DNA of 64,000 nt from Selenomonadaceae bacterium (GTDB lineage: Bacteria; Bacillota; Negativicutes; Selenomonadales; Selenomonadaceae), in assembly GCA_030523645.1 (NCBI GenBank), contig JAUNIB010000007.1:1-64000 (forward strand), read 5' to 3'. The position numbers and the translations under genes were made by a program. Under the pieces are notes generated by a model. The model was not told the origin of the DNA and did no database searches. It saw only the letters and a list, made by a program, of their open reading frames with translations. Positions 8,783-17,376 of this stretch are shown piece after piece. Each line of letters begins with the position of its first letter. Positions within the stretch are counted from its first letter, which is position 1.

Positions 8783-9670
8783 ATGGAGCAGTATCTGCTT
8801 ACAATATCTAGTCTGCCGCTGCCGCAGCAGGTTCGCGGTCTGCTGATGACAGTCGGTATTCTCGACATCATCGACATTATCATCGTGGCGGTCATCCTTT
8901 ATCACTGCTATAAGATGCTGGAGGATACCAGTGCCGTCACGCTGGTGAAGGGCATTTTCTCGCTGCTGATGCTCACAGTCATCTGCGGTGTGCTGGAGCT
9001 TCATGTCATCAACTGGCTGCTTCAGAAAGCAGTTGCCGTCCTCATGGTCGCCCTGCCGATTATTTTCCAGCCGGAGCTGCGTCGTGCGCTGGCCCGCATC
9101 GGTCAGGGACGATTCTTCGGTGCATCCGCGGTATTCAACGAGAACGAATCCGAAGTCTGCATCCGTGAGATTTGCGATGCGGTAGAGTCCATGTCCAAGT
9201 CCCATACCGGTGCCCTTATCGTCTGCGAGCGCGGCACCCGCCTGAACGATATTATAGATGAGAGAAACGGCACGAAGCTGGATGCCGTTATTTCCGCCGA
9301 CCTGCTGGAGCAGATTTTCTACATTAATACTCCGCTCCATGACGGAGCGATGATTATTCGCGGCAGCCGCATCATGGTAGCCGGGGCAAAGCTGCCCAAC
9401 AGCTCCAATGCAAACATCCCTCACGAGCTTGGTACCCGCCATCGGGCGGCTATCGGTATTTCCGAGCAGGTAGATGTACTGTCCATCGTAGTCAGCGAGG
9501 AAACCGGAATTGTTTCCGTTGCCGAGCGTGGGCATATCGTCCGCCATATCAGCCGACTGGAGCTGCAGGAGCGCCTGAAGACCGTATTCCCCACCGAGAA
9601 GAAGGAGAAGGTAAACTTCAAGGAGATTTACAGCGCGGTGAAGGCCCGCATTAAGGGGGATGGAAAATGA
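8783..9670 (+). CDS. cdaA: diadenylate cyclase CdaA
   Basis: Membrane-bound diadenylate cyclase of 295 residues making c-di-AMP from two ATP. Three hydrophobic segments occupy roughly residues 22-95, followed by the DAC domain with catalytic DGA at 187-189 and RHR at 219-221. c-di-AMP controls potassium and osmolyte transport and wall homeostasis. AAAGGAG precedes the ATG. Its stop overlaps the cdaR start (ATGA). The cdaA-cdaR-glmM order is conserved in Firmicutes, though another gene is inserted here before glmM. Confidence 0.95.
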   Translation: MEQYLLTISSLPLPQQVRGLLMTVGILDIIDIIIVAVILYHCYKMLEDTSAVTLVKGIFSLLMLTVICGVLELHVINWLLQKAVAVLMVALPIIFQPELRRALARIGQGRFFGASAVFNENESEVCIREICDAVESMSKSHTGALIVCERGTRLNDIIDERNGTKLDAVISADLLEQIFYINTPLHDGAMIIRGSRIMVAGAKLPNSSNANIPHELGTRHRAAIGISEQVDVLSIVVSEETGIVSVAERGHIVRHISRLELQERLKTVFPTEKKEKVNFKEIYSAVKARIKGDGK

Positions 9671-10623
9671 AATTTCTGCACAAAATTTTCCAGAGAAACC
9701 TCCCTATAAAGATAATGGCCATCCTCACGGCAATCGTCCTCTGGTTCTATGTAATGAACGAGCAGAACCCGGCTATTGAGGCGACCGTCACCAGAGAAGC
9801 TCAGATGATAAATGTCCCGGAAGGGGCAGTAGTTTCTTTGGAAGAAAACAAAGTACACATGAAGGTAAGGGCCCTGCGTTCTTCCTTTGTTTCCGCCGGT
9901 ACCAACGACTTCCGGGCGGAGATTAATGTGGAGGACCTGCCGGAAGGCCGCTCCATGGAGAAAGTGAATGCTATTCTGCCTCACGGCTTTGAGCTGCTGG
10001 AGATAGACCCGCCGGAGCTGCCGGTGGTGGTGGACTCCGTGGTAAAGCGGTATGTGGACGTCAGTATCGTCACTACCGGAAATCCGGCTGACGGAGTCAC
10101 TCTTGCCAGCGTAAGCGGCGATATGGAGCAGGCTCAGCTTGTGGGCCCCCGTTCCAAGGTCAAGCAGGTTGTGAAGGTGATTGCCTATCTTCCTCTGACC
10201 GGTCACGAAAAGGATTTCAGCCAGCGGGTACCTCTGCTGCCGGTGAACCGGCAGGGCCGGGTAGTGGATGATGTGTCTACAGTTCCCTCTGCGCTGACCG
10301 CAGATGTTCAGCTGGCCCGTGGTCTTTCCAAGAAGGTCGTCACCGTCAGCCCGGCGGTAACAGGTCAGCTTCCGGAGGGCTACGCCCTTGATAAGATTAC
10401 GATTGTCCCGGCGAAAATCGAGATAGCCGGCCGCAAGGAAGTCATCGACAAGATACAGTCGATAGCGACTCAGGATATCGACCTGTCGGATATTGAGCCG
10501 GAGGAGCTGAAAAACGGCACCCAGACTGTCAGCGTCATGCTGCGGCCTACGCCGGATGTGGTGGTCATTGACAGGATGGTGAAGGTCGAGATTTCCACGA
10601 AGAAAAAAGGTCGTGAGAAGTAA
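9667..10623 (+). CDS. cdaR: CdaA regulator CdaR (YbbR domains)
   Basis: Protein of 318 residues with one N-terminal membrane anchor (residues 14-32), a short conserved WFYVMNEQNP-like linker and repeated YbbR-type beta domains outside the cytoplasm. CdaR binds CdaA and modulates its activity. It overlaps cdaA by 4 bp at its start and the next gene by 1 bp at its end (TAATG), so the three genes are translationally coupled. The C-terminal 20 residues are lysine-rich. Confidence 0.9.
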   Translation: MKFLHKIFQRNLPIKIMAILTAIVLWFYVMNEQNPAIEATVTREAQMINVPEGAVVSLEENKVHMKVRALRSSFVSAGTNDFRAEINVEDLPEGRSMEKVNAILPHGFELLEIDPPELPVVVDSVVKRYVDVSIVTTGNPADGVTLASVSGDMEQAQLVGPRSKVKQVVKVIAYLPLTGHEKDFSQRVPLLPVNRQGRVVDDVSTVPSALTADVQLARGLSKKVVTVSPAVTGQLPEGYALDKITIVPAKIEIAGRKEVIDKIQSIATQDIDLSDIEPEELKNGTQTVSVMLRPTPDVVVIDRMVKVEISTKKKGREK

Positions 10624-12362
10624 TGCTCAGAATTACGGATTTTCATGTCCCCATCACTGCTGATGGAGAAGTTTCCTACAATAATATTGAGCCGCCGATG
10701 GAAGCATTGGCGGCTCGTCTTAGACTGCCGCTTCACGCTATCGGTGGAGCGGCAGTTTTGCGTCGTGGGATAGATGCCCGCCGCCGCAACGGTGCTCCTA
10801 TATCCTATGTTTATCAGCTGGAGTTCTCTCTGGCCGGCGGAGAGCGGGAGGAAAAGAAATTCCTAGCCGCCTGCAGCCGGGGGCGTGACGGCATAAAGAA
10901 TCTCATCGTGGCGCCGGAGCAGCAGCCTGTCCTCTGGGACAAAGCCTCCCAGCTGAGGGAGAAGCTGACGAAGGGGCAGGAGAGCGGTGAGTCCCGGCCT
11001 GTGGTGGTGGGCTTTGGCCCTGCCGGGATGTTTGCAGCACTGCTGCTGGCCAGAGCCGGACTGTCTCCCCTCGTACTGGAGCGCGGAGCCGATGTCGATA
11101 GCCGCACGACACAGGTGGCGAACTTCTGGGCAGGGAAGAGTCCACTCGACCCGACGACAAATGTTCAGTTTGGTGAGGGCGGAGCCGGAACATTTTCCGA
11201 CGGCAAGCTCACCACCAGAGTAGATTCGCCGCTTATCAGGGATGTCCTCGAAGCGATGGTGGAGTTCGGCGCTCCGGAGGAAATAAGATTTCTGCACAAA
11301 CCCCATATCGGCACCGACGAGCTGGTGCATGTGGTGAAAAATCTCCGGCAGGAGATTATCGCCAGGGGAGGAGAAGTGAGATTTCTCACTACGGTCAGAG
11401 AACTGGAGCTGGACAGCAGCCGCAATGTGACAGCGGTGGTCACGGAGGACGGACAGCGGATAAAGGCGTCCGCCGTATTCCTCGGCATCGGCCATTCTGC
11501 CCGGGATACCTATCACCGGCTCCGGGCTATGGGAGTGGCCATGGAGCCGAAGCCCTTCGCAGTAGGTGTCCGTATCGAGCATCCACAGGAGATAATCGAC
11601 CGTGCCCAGTACGGCAGACCTGCCGTAGTGTCTAACGGAAAAGGACAGGACAAGGAGCCGAGACTGCCGGTGGCGGACTACTCCCTCACCTGGCAGGATA
11701 GAAGCACCCCCAACAGCCGCAGCGTTTACTCCTTCTGTATGTGTCCCGGCGGCAAGGTAGTGGCTGCCGCCAGTGAGGAAGGGCGGCTCGTCACTAACGG
11801 AATGAGTCTTCATGCCAGAGACAGCGGCACAGCCAATGCCGCCCTGCTGGTGAATGTGCGGCCGGAGGACTTCGGCGGCGATGTGCTGGGAGGAATTGAG
11901 TTCCAGCGGAAATACGAGGCGCTGGCATACAGAGCCGGCGGCGGAGACTACACGGCCCCCGTACAGGCAGTGGGAGATTTCATCGCCACTGTGGAGGGCA
12001 GTCCCCGCTGTGACACGAAGGACTTCTGCACTGCTCCCACCTATCGGCCGGGAGTGAAGAACGCCCTGCTCACGGAATGTCTGCCGGAATTCGTCACCTC
12101 ATCACTGGCGGCGGCACTGCCGGCATTCGACAGGAAGATAAAAGGCTTCGGGGCTTCTGATGTGCCGATTACCGGCGTGGAAATGCGCTCATCGGCTCCC
12201 TGCCGGATAATCCGCGACCGGGAAAGCTATCAGTCCCTCTCTCACGGCGGTTTGTACCCCATCGGGGAAGGAGCCGGCTACGCCGGAGGGATTATGAGTG
12301 CCGCCTGTGACGGATTGAATGCGGTGCTTGCATATTTACGCTCTTTGGGGCATAATGTATAA
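10623..12362 (+). CDS. FAD-dependent dehydrogenase (COG2509 family)
   Basis: Flavoprotein of 579 residues. An N-terminal domain of about 110 residues, resembling the family's substrate-side module, precedes a FAD-binding fold with VVVGFGPAGMFAALLLA near residue 124 and NVQFGEGGAGTFSDGKL near 181; GAGYAGGIMSAACDGL near the end closes the FAD site. COG2509 proteins are widespread but have no established substrate. Start by the TAATG overlap with cdaR. Its position between cdaR and glmM ties it to the c-di-AMP/GlmM unit by co-expression, but a functional link is unproven. Confidence 0.82.
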   Translation: MLRITDFHVPITADGEVSYNNIEPPMEALAARLRLPLHAIGGAAVLRRGIDARRRNGAPISYVYQLEFSLAGGEREEKKFLAACSRGRDGIKNLIVAPEQQPVLWDKASQLREKLTKGQESGESRPVVVGFGPAGMFAALLLARAGLSPLVLERGADVDSRTTQVANFWAGKSPLDPTTNVQFGEGGAGTFSDGKLTTRVDSPLIRDVLEAMVEFGAPEEIRFLHKPHIGTDELVHVVKNLRQEIIARGGEVRFLTTVRELELDSSRNVTAVVTEDGQRIKASAVFLGIGHSARDTYHRLRAMGVAMEPKPFAVGVRIEHPQEIIDRAQYGRPAVVSNGKGQDKEPRLPVADYSLTWQDRSTPNSRSVYSFCMCPGGKVVAAASEEGRLVTNGMSLHARDSGTANAALLVNVRPEDFGGDVLGGIEFQRKYEALAYRAGGGDYTAPVQAVGDFIATVEGSPRCDTKDFCTAPTYRPGVKNALLTECLPEFVTSSLAAALPAFDRKIKGFGASDVPITGVEMRSSAPCRIIRDRESYQSLSHGGLYPIGEGAGYAGGIMSAACDGLNAVLAYLRSLGHNV

Positions 12363-12414
12363 CAGTAATCCATCTGGTAGGCTTCTTTCCAGGGATAGAG
12401 TCGATGATTCATGA

Positions 12415-12652
12415 GCCTTCCCTCTATGGGAGGCGGCACGAAGTGCCGGAGGGGTGACAGTAACCCTCTCCTATGGAGAGGGGGGACCGGCGAAGCCGGT
12501 GGGTGAGGTTAGGTGTGCGGACATCCTGCAAAACCTCATCCGACCTCGCTGCGCTCGGCCACCTTCCCCAGAGGGGAAGGTCATTGGTCGGAATATATGA
12601 AACCTCATCCGACCTCGCTGCGCTTGGCCACCTTCCCCAGAGGGGAAGGTTA
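12415..12652. repeat. family-A palindromic repeat cluster (four hairpin units)
   Basis: The 350 bases between the COG2509 gene and glmM consist almost wholly of family-A units: a CCTCC-type unit with GGAGGGGT end, a CCCTCTCC-type unit ending GGTGAGGT, and two near-identical units beginning CCTCATCCGACCTCGCTGCG (near 12535 and 12603). No gene seen. Transcription of glmM must pass through or start inside this block. Confidence 0.85.
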
Positions 12653-12715
12653 TGACTGGTAGTTACCCACCCTGGAAGGCTGCTAGATGAATATAATAAT
12701 GAGAGGAGCCATAGA

Positions 12716-14074
12716 ATGGCTAGACTTTTTGGTACCGACGGCGTCCGCGGTGAGGCAAATATCGGCCTTCGCCCGGAGCTGGCCTATCGCATGGGCCGCG
12801 CTGCCACTTTATATTTCGGAGAGAAGACCGACGCTGAGCGCCGCCCGGTCATTGTTATCGGCCGGGACACCCGCATATCCGGCTCCATGTTTGAAGCCGC
12901 ACTGGCAGCAGGTATCTGCTCTGCCGGCGGACAGGTCGTACTTGTAGGCGTTATCCCTACTCCGGGCATCGCTTACCTTGCCCAGCAGCTTGGCGCTGTC
13001 TGCGGCATCGTGGTGTCCGCCTCCCACAACCCCTTCGGTGACAACGGCATTAAGTTCTTCGGCGGAGACGGCTACAAGCTGCCGGACGCAGTAGAAGATG
13101 AGATTGAGAAGCTGGTAGCCGCCATCGAGCAGCAGGATGATTTCACCCGCAGCTACGGCAAGAGCATGGGCTTCATCGACTACCGCCCTGAGCTGGTAGA
13201 GCGCTATATCGGATACCTCCGCAGTACGGCACCCTGCCGCCTCGACGGCCTGCGGGTCGTGCTTGACTGTGCCAACGGTGCCGCCAGTGCCGTAATGCCC
13301 CGACTCCTTGAGGAGCTGGGCTGCACTCTGAAGGTAATCAGCAAGACTCCCAACGGAGTAAATATCAACGATGACTGCGGCTCCACTCATTTGGAGCGGC
13401 TGCAGGCTGCCGTGCAGAAATACGGAGCCGACATCGGTATTGCCCATGACGGCGACGCCGACCGCTGCCTCTGCGTAGACGAGAAGGGCAATGTCCTCGA
13501 CGGCGACCACATCCTCGTCATTTGCGCCTTGGCTATGAAAGCAGCCGGCACCCTGAAGAATGATACCGTTGTAAGCACCGTCATGGCCAACATCGGCTTC
13601 CATCAGGCATTGAAGAAAGCCGGCATCAAGGTAGAGGTCACCGGTGTCGGCGACCGCTATGTCCTTGAAAATATGCGGGCAAACGGTCACAATATCGGCG
13701 GCGAGCAGTCCGGACACATTATATTCAGTGACTTCGCCACTACCGGTGACGGTCTTATTACCGCCACTCAGGTTCTCTGCGCCCTCGTGAAATCCGGCAA
13801 GAAAGCCTCCGAGCTGAACGAGCTGATGACCAGCTATCCGCAGCTTCTGGTGAATGTCCGGGTCAAGAGCAAGGAGGGCTGGGAAGAAAACGGCAAAATC
13901 ATGGCTGCTATTGCCGCAGGCGAAAAGCAGCTTGGCGACAGAGGCCGCGTCCTCATTCGCCCCTCCGGTACCGAGCCTCTCATCCGCGTCATGGCTGAAG
14001 GCCCCGACCAGGCAGAGCTTGAGCAGGTCTGCAATGATATTGCGGATGTAATTAAGGAAGAAATCGGAGCGTAA
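12716..14074 (+). CDS. glmM: phosphoglucosamine mutase
   Basis: Protein of 452 residues, full length for the family. It converts glucosamine-6-phosphate to glucosamine-1-phosphate for UDP-GlcNAc synthesis. Active-site phosphoserine Ser103 lies in SASHNPFGDNG, the metal loop is DGDADR near 244 and the sugar-phosphate loop PSGTEPLIRVM near 420. GAGAGGAG precedes the ATG. In other Firmicutes c-di-AMP cyclase activity is inhibited by GlmM, which explains the operon context. No glmS follows; family-A repeats do. Confidence 0.96.
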   Translation: MARLFGTDGVRGEANIGLRPELAYRMGRAATLYFGEKTDAERRPVIVIGRDTRISGSMFEAALAAGICSAGGQVVLVGVIPTPGIAYLAQQLGAVCGIVVSASHNPFGDNGIKFFGGDGYKLPDAVEDEIEKLVAAIEQQDDFTRSYGKSMGFIDYRPELVERYIGYLRSTAPCRLDGLRVVLDCANGAASAVMPRLLEELGCTLKVISKTPNGVNINDDCGSTHLERLQAAVQKYGADIGIAHDGDADRCLCVDEKGNVLDGDHILVICALAMKAAGTLKNDTVVSTVMANIGFHQALKKAGIKVEVTGVGDRYVLENMRANGHNIGGEQSGHIIFSDFATTGDGLITATQVLCALVKSGKKASELNELMTSYPQLLVNVRVKSKEGWEENGKIMAAIAAGEKQLGDRGRVLIRPSGTEPLIRVMAEGPDQAELEQVCNDIADVIKEEIGA

Positions 14075-14077
14075 ACC

Positions 14078-14337
14078 TCACCCCTCAGTCGCCTTCGGCG
14101 CCAGCTCCCCTATAGGGGAGCCTTGCTTTGGCATTACCGGTACCCGAAGCCTCCCCTCTAGGGGAGGTGGCCGAGCGTAGCGAGGTCGGAGGGGTAAATA
14201 AAGCGAGTTGCTAGTCTGTTACCCCTCAGTCAGCTTCGCTGACAGCTCCCCTAGAGGGGAGCCTTTGCGGTGTCGTTGACGAAAATAAGCCTCCCATTGA
14301 GGGGAGGTGGCTGAGCGAAGCGAGGCCGGAGGGGTGT
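14078..14337. repeat. family-A palindromic repeat cluster (four units)
   Basis: Four units in alternating orientation (ACCCCTCAGTCGCC.. then CCTCCCCTCTAGGGGAGG.., ACCCCTCAGTCAGC.. and CCTCCCATTGAGGGG..). Each has a CCCC/GGGG hairpin with a GCCTTCGGCG-, CGTAGCG- or GCTTCGC-like spacer. This fills the 309 bases between glmM and cbiK; no gene seen. Confidence 0.87.
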
Positions 14338-14383
14338 ACCATAATATCACCGATAAATTTTCAAACATAAAGGAGAGAACAAA

Positions 14384-15190
14384 ATGAATCAGGCAATCGT
14401 CCTCGTCAGCTTCGGTGTCCTCGACACAAAACAGCGTGAAAAGTGCATAGAGCCCATCGCCGCCGAAATCCGTGATGCCTTCTACGACTATATGGTCTTC
14501 GAGGCATACACCAGCAGCATGATCCTCAAGACCTTGAAAGAGGACGGCGCCTATGTCTACTCCCTCCCGGAAGTTCTCGACCGTCTCATCGAGGAGAAAT
14601 ACGACCGTGTTATCGTTCTCCCGACCCACCTCATGGCCGGAAAGGAATACAACGAGAAGGTCATCGGCGTAGTCGAAGCATACAAAGAAAAGTTCAAGGA
14701 ACTGGAACTGACCCGTCCCGTCTTCGTCGGTGACGGTGCGGCTGCCACTCCGGAGATAGTCAGCGCAGTTACTTCTATCTCCTACGGTATGGAGCGTCAG
14801 GACGGCGAAGCCCTCGTTATGATGGGTCACGGTACCAATCCTACCAACCACATCTATGAGGCTATTCAGGCAGCAGCCGATGAAGCAGGTATCAATATGC
14901 ACATCGGCGTACTCACCGAAGGTGACAAGCCGACTCTCGATGATGTAATCGCCCGTCTGGAAAAGGCCGGCACCAAAAAGGTTGTACTGGCACCTCTGCT
15001 TCTGGTAGGCGGCAGCCATGTCAACAAGGAAATGGCCGGCAAAGGCGAGAACACCTGGGAGAAGCGTCTGCAGGCAGCAGGCTGCGAAGTCCGCGTCTGG
15101 CCGGACGGACTGGGTGCCAACATGGAATTCCGCGGCATATATATGCAGCGCCTGATGGAGATACTGGAGAAGCTGGAATACGGCTGCTGA
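14384..15190 (+). CDS. cbiK: anaerobic sirohydrochlorin cobaltochelatase CbiK
   Basis: Protein of 268 residues of the CbiK class-II chelatase family, inserting Co2+ into sirohydrochlorin in oxygen-independent B12 synthesis. Likely metal-binding histidines lie in MMGHGTNPTNH near residue 148 and GGSHVNKEMAG near 210. No signal peptide is seen, so it is cytoplasmic. AAAGGAGAG precedes the ATG. No other cob/cbi gene is nearby. The product also fits the siroheme branch at 35.2 kb. B12 would be needed for methylmalonyl-CoA mutase in succinate-to-propionate metabolism (inference). Confidence 0.9.
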   Translation: MNQAIVLVSFGVLDTKQREKCIEPIAAEIRDAFYDYMVFEAYTSSMILKTLKEDGAYVYSLPEVLDRLIEEKYDRVIVLPTHLMAGKEYNEKVIGVVEAYKEKFKELELTRPVFVGDGAAATPEIVSAVTSISYGMERQDGEALVMMGHGTNPTNHIYEAIQAAADEAGINMHIGVLTEGDKPTLDDVIARLEKAGTKKVVLAPLLLVGGSHVNKEMAGKGENTWEKRLQAAGCEVRVWPDGLGANMEFRGIYMQRLMEILEKLEYGC

Positions 15191-15269
15191 CAATCAAAAA
15201 TTTTGTATACACAATTTCGCCTCCCTGTCAAGGGGGGCGAAAATTTTTTTCAGTAAATTTTCATTTCGC

Positions 15270-15296
15270 TTGACAGTAAAAATATTTTGTTATAAT
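15270..15296 (+). promoter_or_regulatory. promoter of the decarboxylase leader
   Basis: TTGACA (15270-15275) and TATAAT (15291-15296), both consensus, with a short 15-bp spacer. The predicted start near 15303 gives a 5' untranslated region of about 360 nt. Confidence 0.7.
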
Positions 15297-15302
15297 CTAT
15301 CA

Positions 15303-15666
15303 CTTAGGTGGGGGAGAATGCCCTTTACGGTATAAGAGGTAGAGGCGCTCTCTCTCAGGTATAATTCATATTCATAACTGTCCTAGCGCGGCTGTTGGGT
15401 GGAGGAGCTTAGGCTCCCGGTCGCTGCGAAGACACCGGAGTGGTGAGCCGGACGGAACTCACGAAACGGACGGAAAGAGCTCGTCGAGCGAAAGCCGGCC
15501 CGGTAGCTTCGGCAGTTCGCCAGGAAACCGACATTTTGGACGAAGTGATTTGTCGGGGACTGGAATGAAAGGAGGAGAGATGGCAGCAGTCCGAAGGGAT
15601 TGCATTTCCGTGTTGTTATTATTAGCCCGATGACTATTCGGGCAATCAGATGAGGTGAAAAACTCT
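15303..15666 (+). ncRNA. long structured leader RNA, class not recognised
   Basis: No gene explains 15191-15666 apart from a possible 17-codon frame. The leader is GC-rich and dense in complementary segments: GCGCT/AGCGC (15345/15385), CTCCCGGT/ACCGGAG (15414/15434), GTGAG/CTCAC (15443/15458), GAGCTCGTCGAGC, CCGAC/GTCGG (15528/15553) inside CCAG/CTGG, and GCCCGA/TCGGGC (15625/15638) just before the ribosome binding site of the next gene. AGAGGTAGAGGCGC near 15335 recalls the 5' core of a lysine riboswitch, but the rest of that core is missing. Its place before Na+-decarboxylase genes suggests cis-regulation. Confidence 0.55.
15580..15633 (+). CDS. possible 17-residue leader peptide
   Basis: ATG at 15580 follows AAAGGAGGAGAG, one of the best ribosome binding sites in the window. 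The frame reads 17 codons, ending with four consecutive leucine codons (TTG TTA TTA TTA), Ala and Arg, then TGA. Its stop falls inside the GCCCGA/TCGGGC hairpin that precedes the next gene. It could be a regulatory leader peptide; no homologue is claimed. Confidence 0.4.
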   Translation: MAAVRRDCISVLLLLAR

Positions 15667-16011
15667 ATGGGTAACATTCAATTGGGTGTAACAATCATGT
15701 TGATCAACATGACCATCGTATTCTGCGTACTGTTTGGTCTCTGCATCATGATTCGCGTCATCCACGCTGTTGATCCTACCAACAAAAAAAAAGAGGTAGC
15801 GCCTGCTAAGGCTGCCGCCCCCGCACCGGCTCCGGTTGCTGCTGCTCCTGCAGCTGCTCCGAAGGCTGACAACAGTGCCGTAATCGCTGTTATTGCCGCT
15901 GCTGTTGCTGCTTACGAAGGCGACGATGTTAAGATCGTAGCTGTTCGTCCGGTTGAATCTACCACTTGGAAGAATGCCGGCCGTGCTGTCGGTATCGCCA
16001 ACAAGGTATGA
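15667..16011 (+). CDS. sodium-translocating decarboxylase small subunit (OadG/MmdD-like)
   Basis: Protein of 114 residues: one N-terminal transmembrane helix (residues 5-35), a flexible Ala/Pro-rich linker (about 40-68) and a C-terminal segment with WKNAGRAVGI, like the W..GR motif of OadG/MmdD subunits. Such subunits hold the carboxyltransferase and membrane beta subunit together. GAGGTG lies 10 bases before the ATG at 15667; an upstream GTG at 15655 overlaps that site and is rejected. Codon use (GCT, GTT, GGT) is strongly biased. The beta subunit follows 57 bases downstream. Substrate (methylmalonyl-CoA, oxaloacetate or glutaconyl-CoA) is undetermined. Confidence 0.82.
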   Translation: MGNIQLGVTIMLINMTIVFCVLFGLCIMIRVIHAVDPTNKKKEVAPAKAAAPAPAPVAAAPAAAPKADNSAVIAVIAAAVAAYEGDDVKIVAVRPVESTTWKNAGRAVGIANKV

Positions 16012-16068
16012 TAACAGGGCTAACCAAACTAAATTTATAGGTTAGTCACTAAGGAGGAATTATCTAAT

Positions 16069-17211
16069 ATGGGTATTTTTGACGCATTTGGTACAGCCCT
16101 CCAAGCTCTGTGGCATGACTCTGGTTTCTATTCCTTGACCATGGGTAATGTCATCATGATGCTCGTAGGCTGCATTCTGATGTACATGGCTTTCGCCAAA
16201 GAGTTCGAGCCGCTTCTTCTCGGCCCTATCTCCTTCGGCTGCGTTATCGCTAACTTCCCGGTTACTCACATGCTCGATGAGCCTGGTGCTATGCAGCTCA
16301 TCAGCTACGGTATCAAATACGAAGTATTCCCGCCGCTGATTTTCATGGGCGTAGGCGCTATGACCGACTTTGGTCCGCTGCTTGCTAACCCGAACACCAT
16401 TCTCCTCGGTGCTGCTGCTCAGTTCGGTGTATTCATCGCCCTGTTCGGCGCTATGGCTCTCGGCTTCACCCCGCATCAGGCTTCCGCTATCGGTATCATC
16501 GGCGGTGCAGATGGCCCGACCGCTATCTACATGTCCGCTAAGATGGCTCCGGAGCTCCTCGGTGCTATCGCCGTTGCCGCTTACTCCTACATGTCTCTCG
16601 TTCCGCTGATTCAGCCGCCTATCATGATGGCTTTCACCACTCAGAAAGAGCGCTCCATCCGCATGGGTCAGCTCCGTCAGGTTACCAAGTTCGAGAAGAT
16701 CGTATTCCCGGTTGTCTGCACCATCGTAATCAGCCTCCTGCTCCCGCCGGTAGCTGCTCTTATCGCTATGCTCATGCTCGGCAACCTGCTTCGTGAGTCC
16801 GGTGTTACCGATCGTCTCAGCGACACCGCTCAGAACGCACTCTGCAACATCGTCACCATCTTCCTGGGTACCGGTACCGGTATGACCATGAACGCTGATG
16901 ACTTCCTCAAGATTCAGACCATCGAAATCATCTGCCTCGGCCTCGTTGCCTTCGCTGGTGGTACCTGGGCTGGTCTTATGTTCGCTAAGCTCATGAACAT
17001 CGTCATGGGCGGCACTATCAACCCGCTCATCGGTTCCGCTGGTGTATCCGCAGTTCCGATGGCAGCTCGCGTCAGCCAGGTTGTCGGTCAGAAGTCCTGC
17101 CCGGGCAACTTCCTCCTGATGCAGGCTATGGGCCCGAACGTAGCAGGCGTTATCGGTACCGCTGTTGCAGCTGGTGCTATGCTCGCTATCCTCGGCGCTC
17201 CGACCAAGTAA
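16069..17211 (+). CDS. sodium-translocating decarboxylase beta subunit
   Basis: Very hydrophobic protein of 380 residues of the OadB/MmdB/GcdB family, which decarboxylates carboxybiotin in the membrane and exports Na+. The signature [15 protein letters not shown] near 145 contains the conserved Asp, and [14 protein letters not shown] near 265 is another conserved stretch. Length fits MmdB/GcdB better than the longer OadB. GGAGG precedes the ATG. Codon bias indicates very high expression, as for an energy-conserving enzyme. No carboxyltransferase alpha or biotin-carrier gene is adjacent, so those must be elsewhere. Confidence 0.92.
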   Translation: MGIFDAFGTALQALWHDSGFYSLTMGNVIMMLVGCILMYMAFAKEFEPLLLGPISFGCVIANFPVTHMLDEPGAMQLISYGIKYEVFPPLIFMGVGAMTDFGPLLANPNTILLGAAAQFGVFIALFGAMALGFTPHQASAIGIIGGADGPTAIYMSAKMAPELLGAIAVAAYSYMSLVPLIQPPIMMAFTTQKERSIRMGQLRQVTKFEKIVFPVVCTIVISLLLPPVAALIAMLMLGNLLRESGVTDRLSDTAQNALCNIVTIFLGTGTGMTMNADDFLKIQTIEIICLGLVAFAGGTWAGLMFAKLMNIVMGGTINPLIGSAGVSAVPMAARVSQVVGQKSCPGNFLLMQAMGPNVAGVIGTAVAAGAMLAILGAPTK

Positions 17212-17282
17212 TTTGACCCTTAGGGATTAAAGCTACTTAGTCACTAGGCTTCGCTTCGGCGATGATCGTACCCTGAAATTTA

Positions 17283-17327
17283 AATACAGGACGGCGGCCG
17301 GTTTACCGGCTGCCGGACACTGTATAT
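17283..17327 (+). other. stem-loop between beta subunit and transporter genes
   Basis: TACAG..GGCGGCCGG/CCGGCTGCC..CTGTA forms a long hairpin. No T-run follows, so it looks more like an mRNA processing or stabilising hairpin than an efficient terminator. Confidence 0.5.
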
Positions 17328-17376
17328 TGTTGTGTGTGTGTTAGAATCTCGTTTTCAAACACATAGGAGGGTTAAT

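Noticed and set aside
15325-15400. Lysine riboswitch before the decarboxylase genes
   Set aside because: AGAGGTAGAGGCGC matches the start of the lysine riboswitch core, but the AGTA, GCCGAA and closing core segments expected after it were not found, and the downstream genes are not lysine genes.
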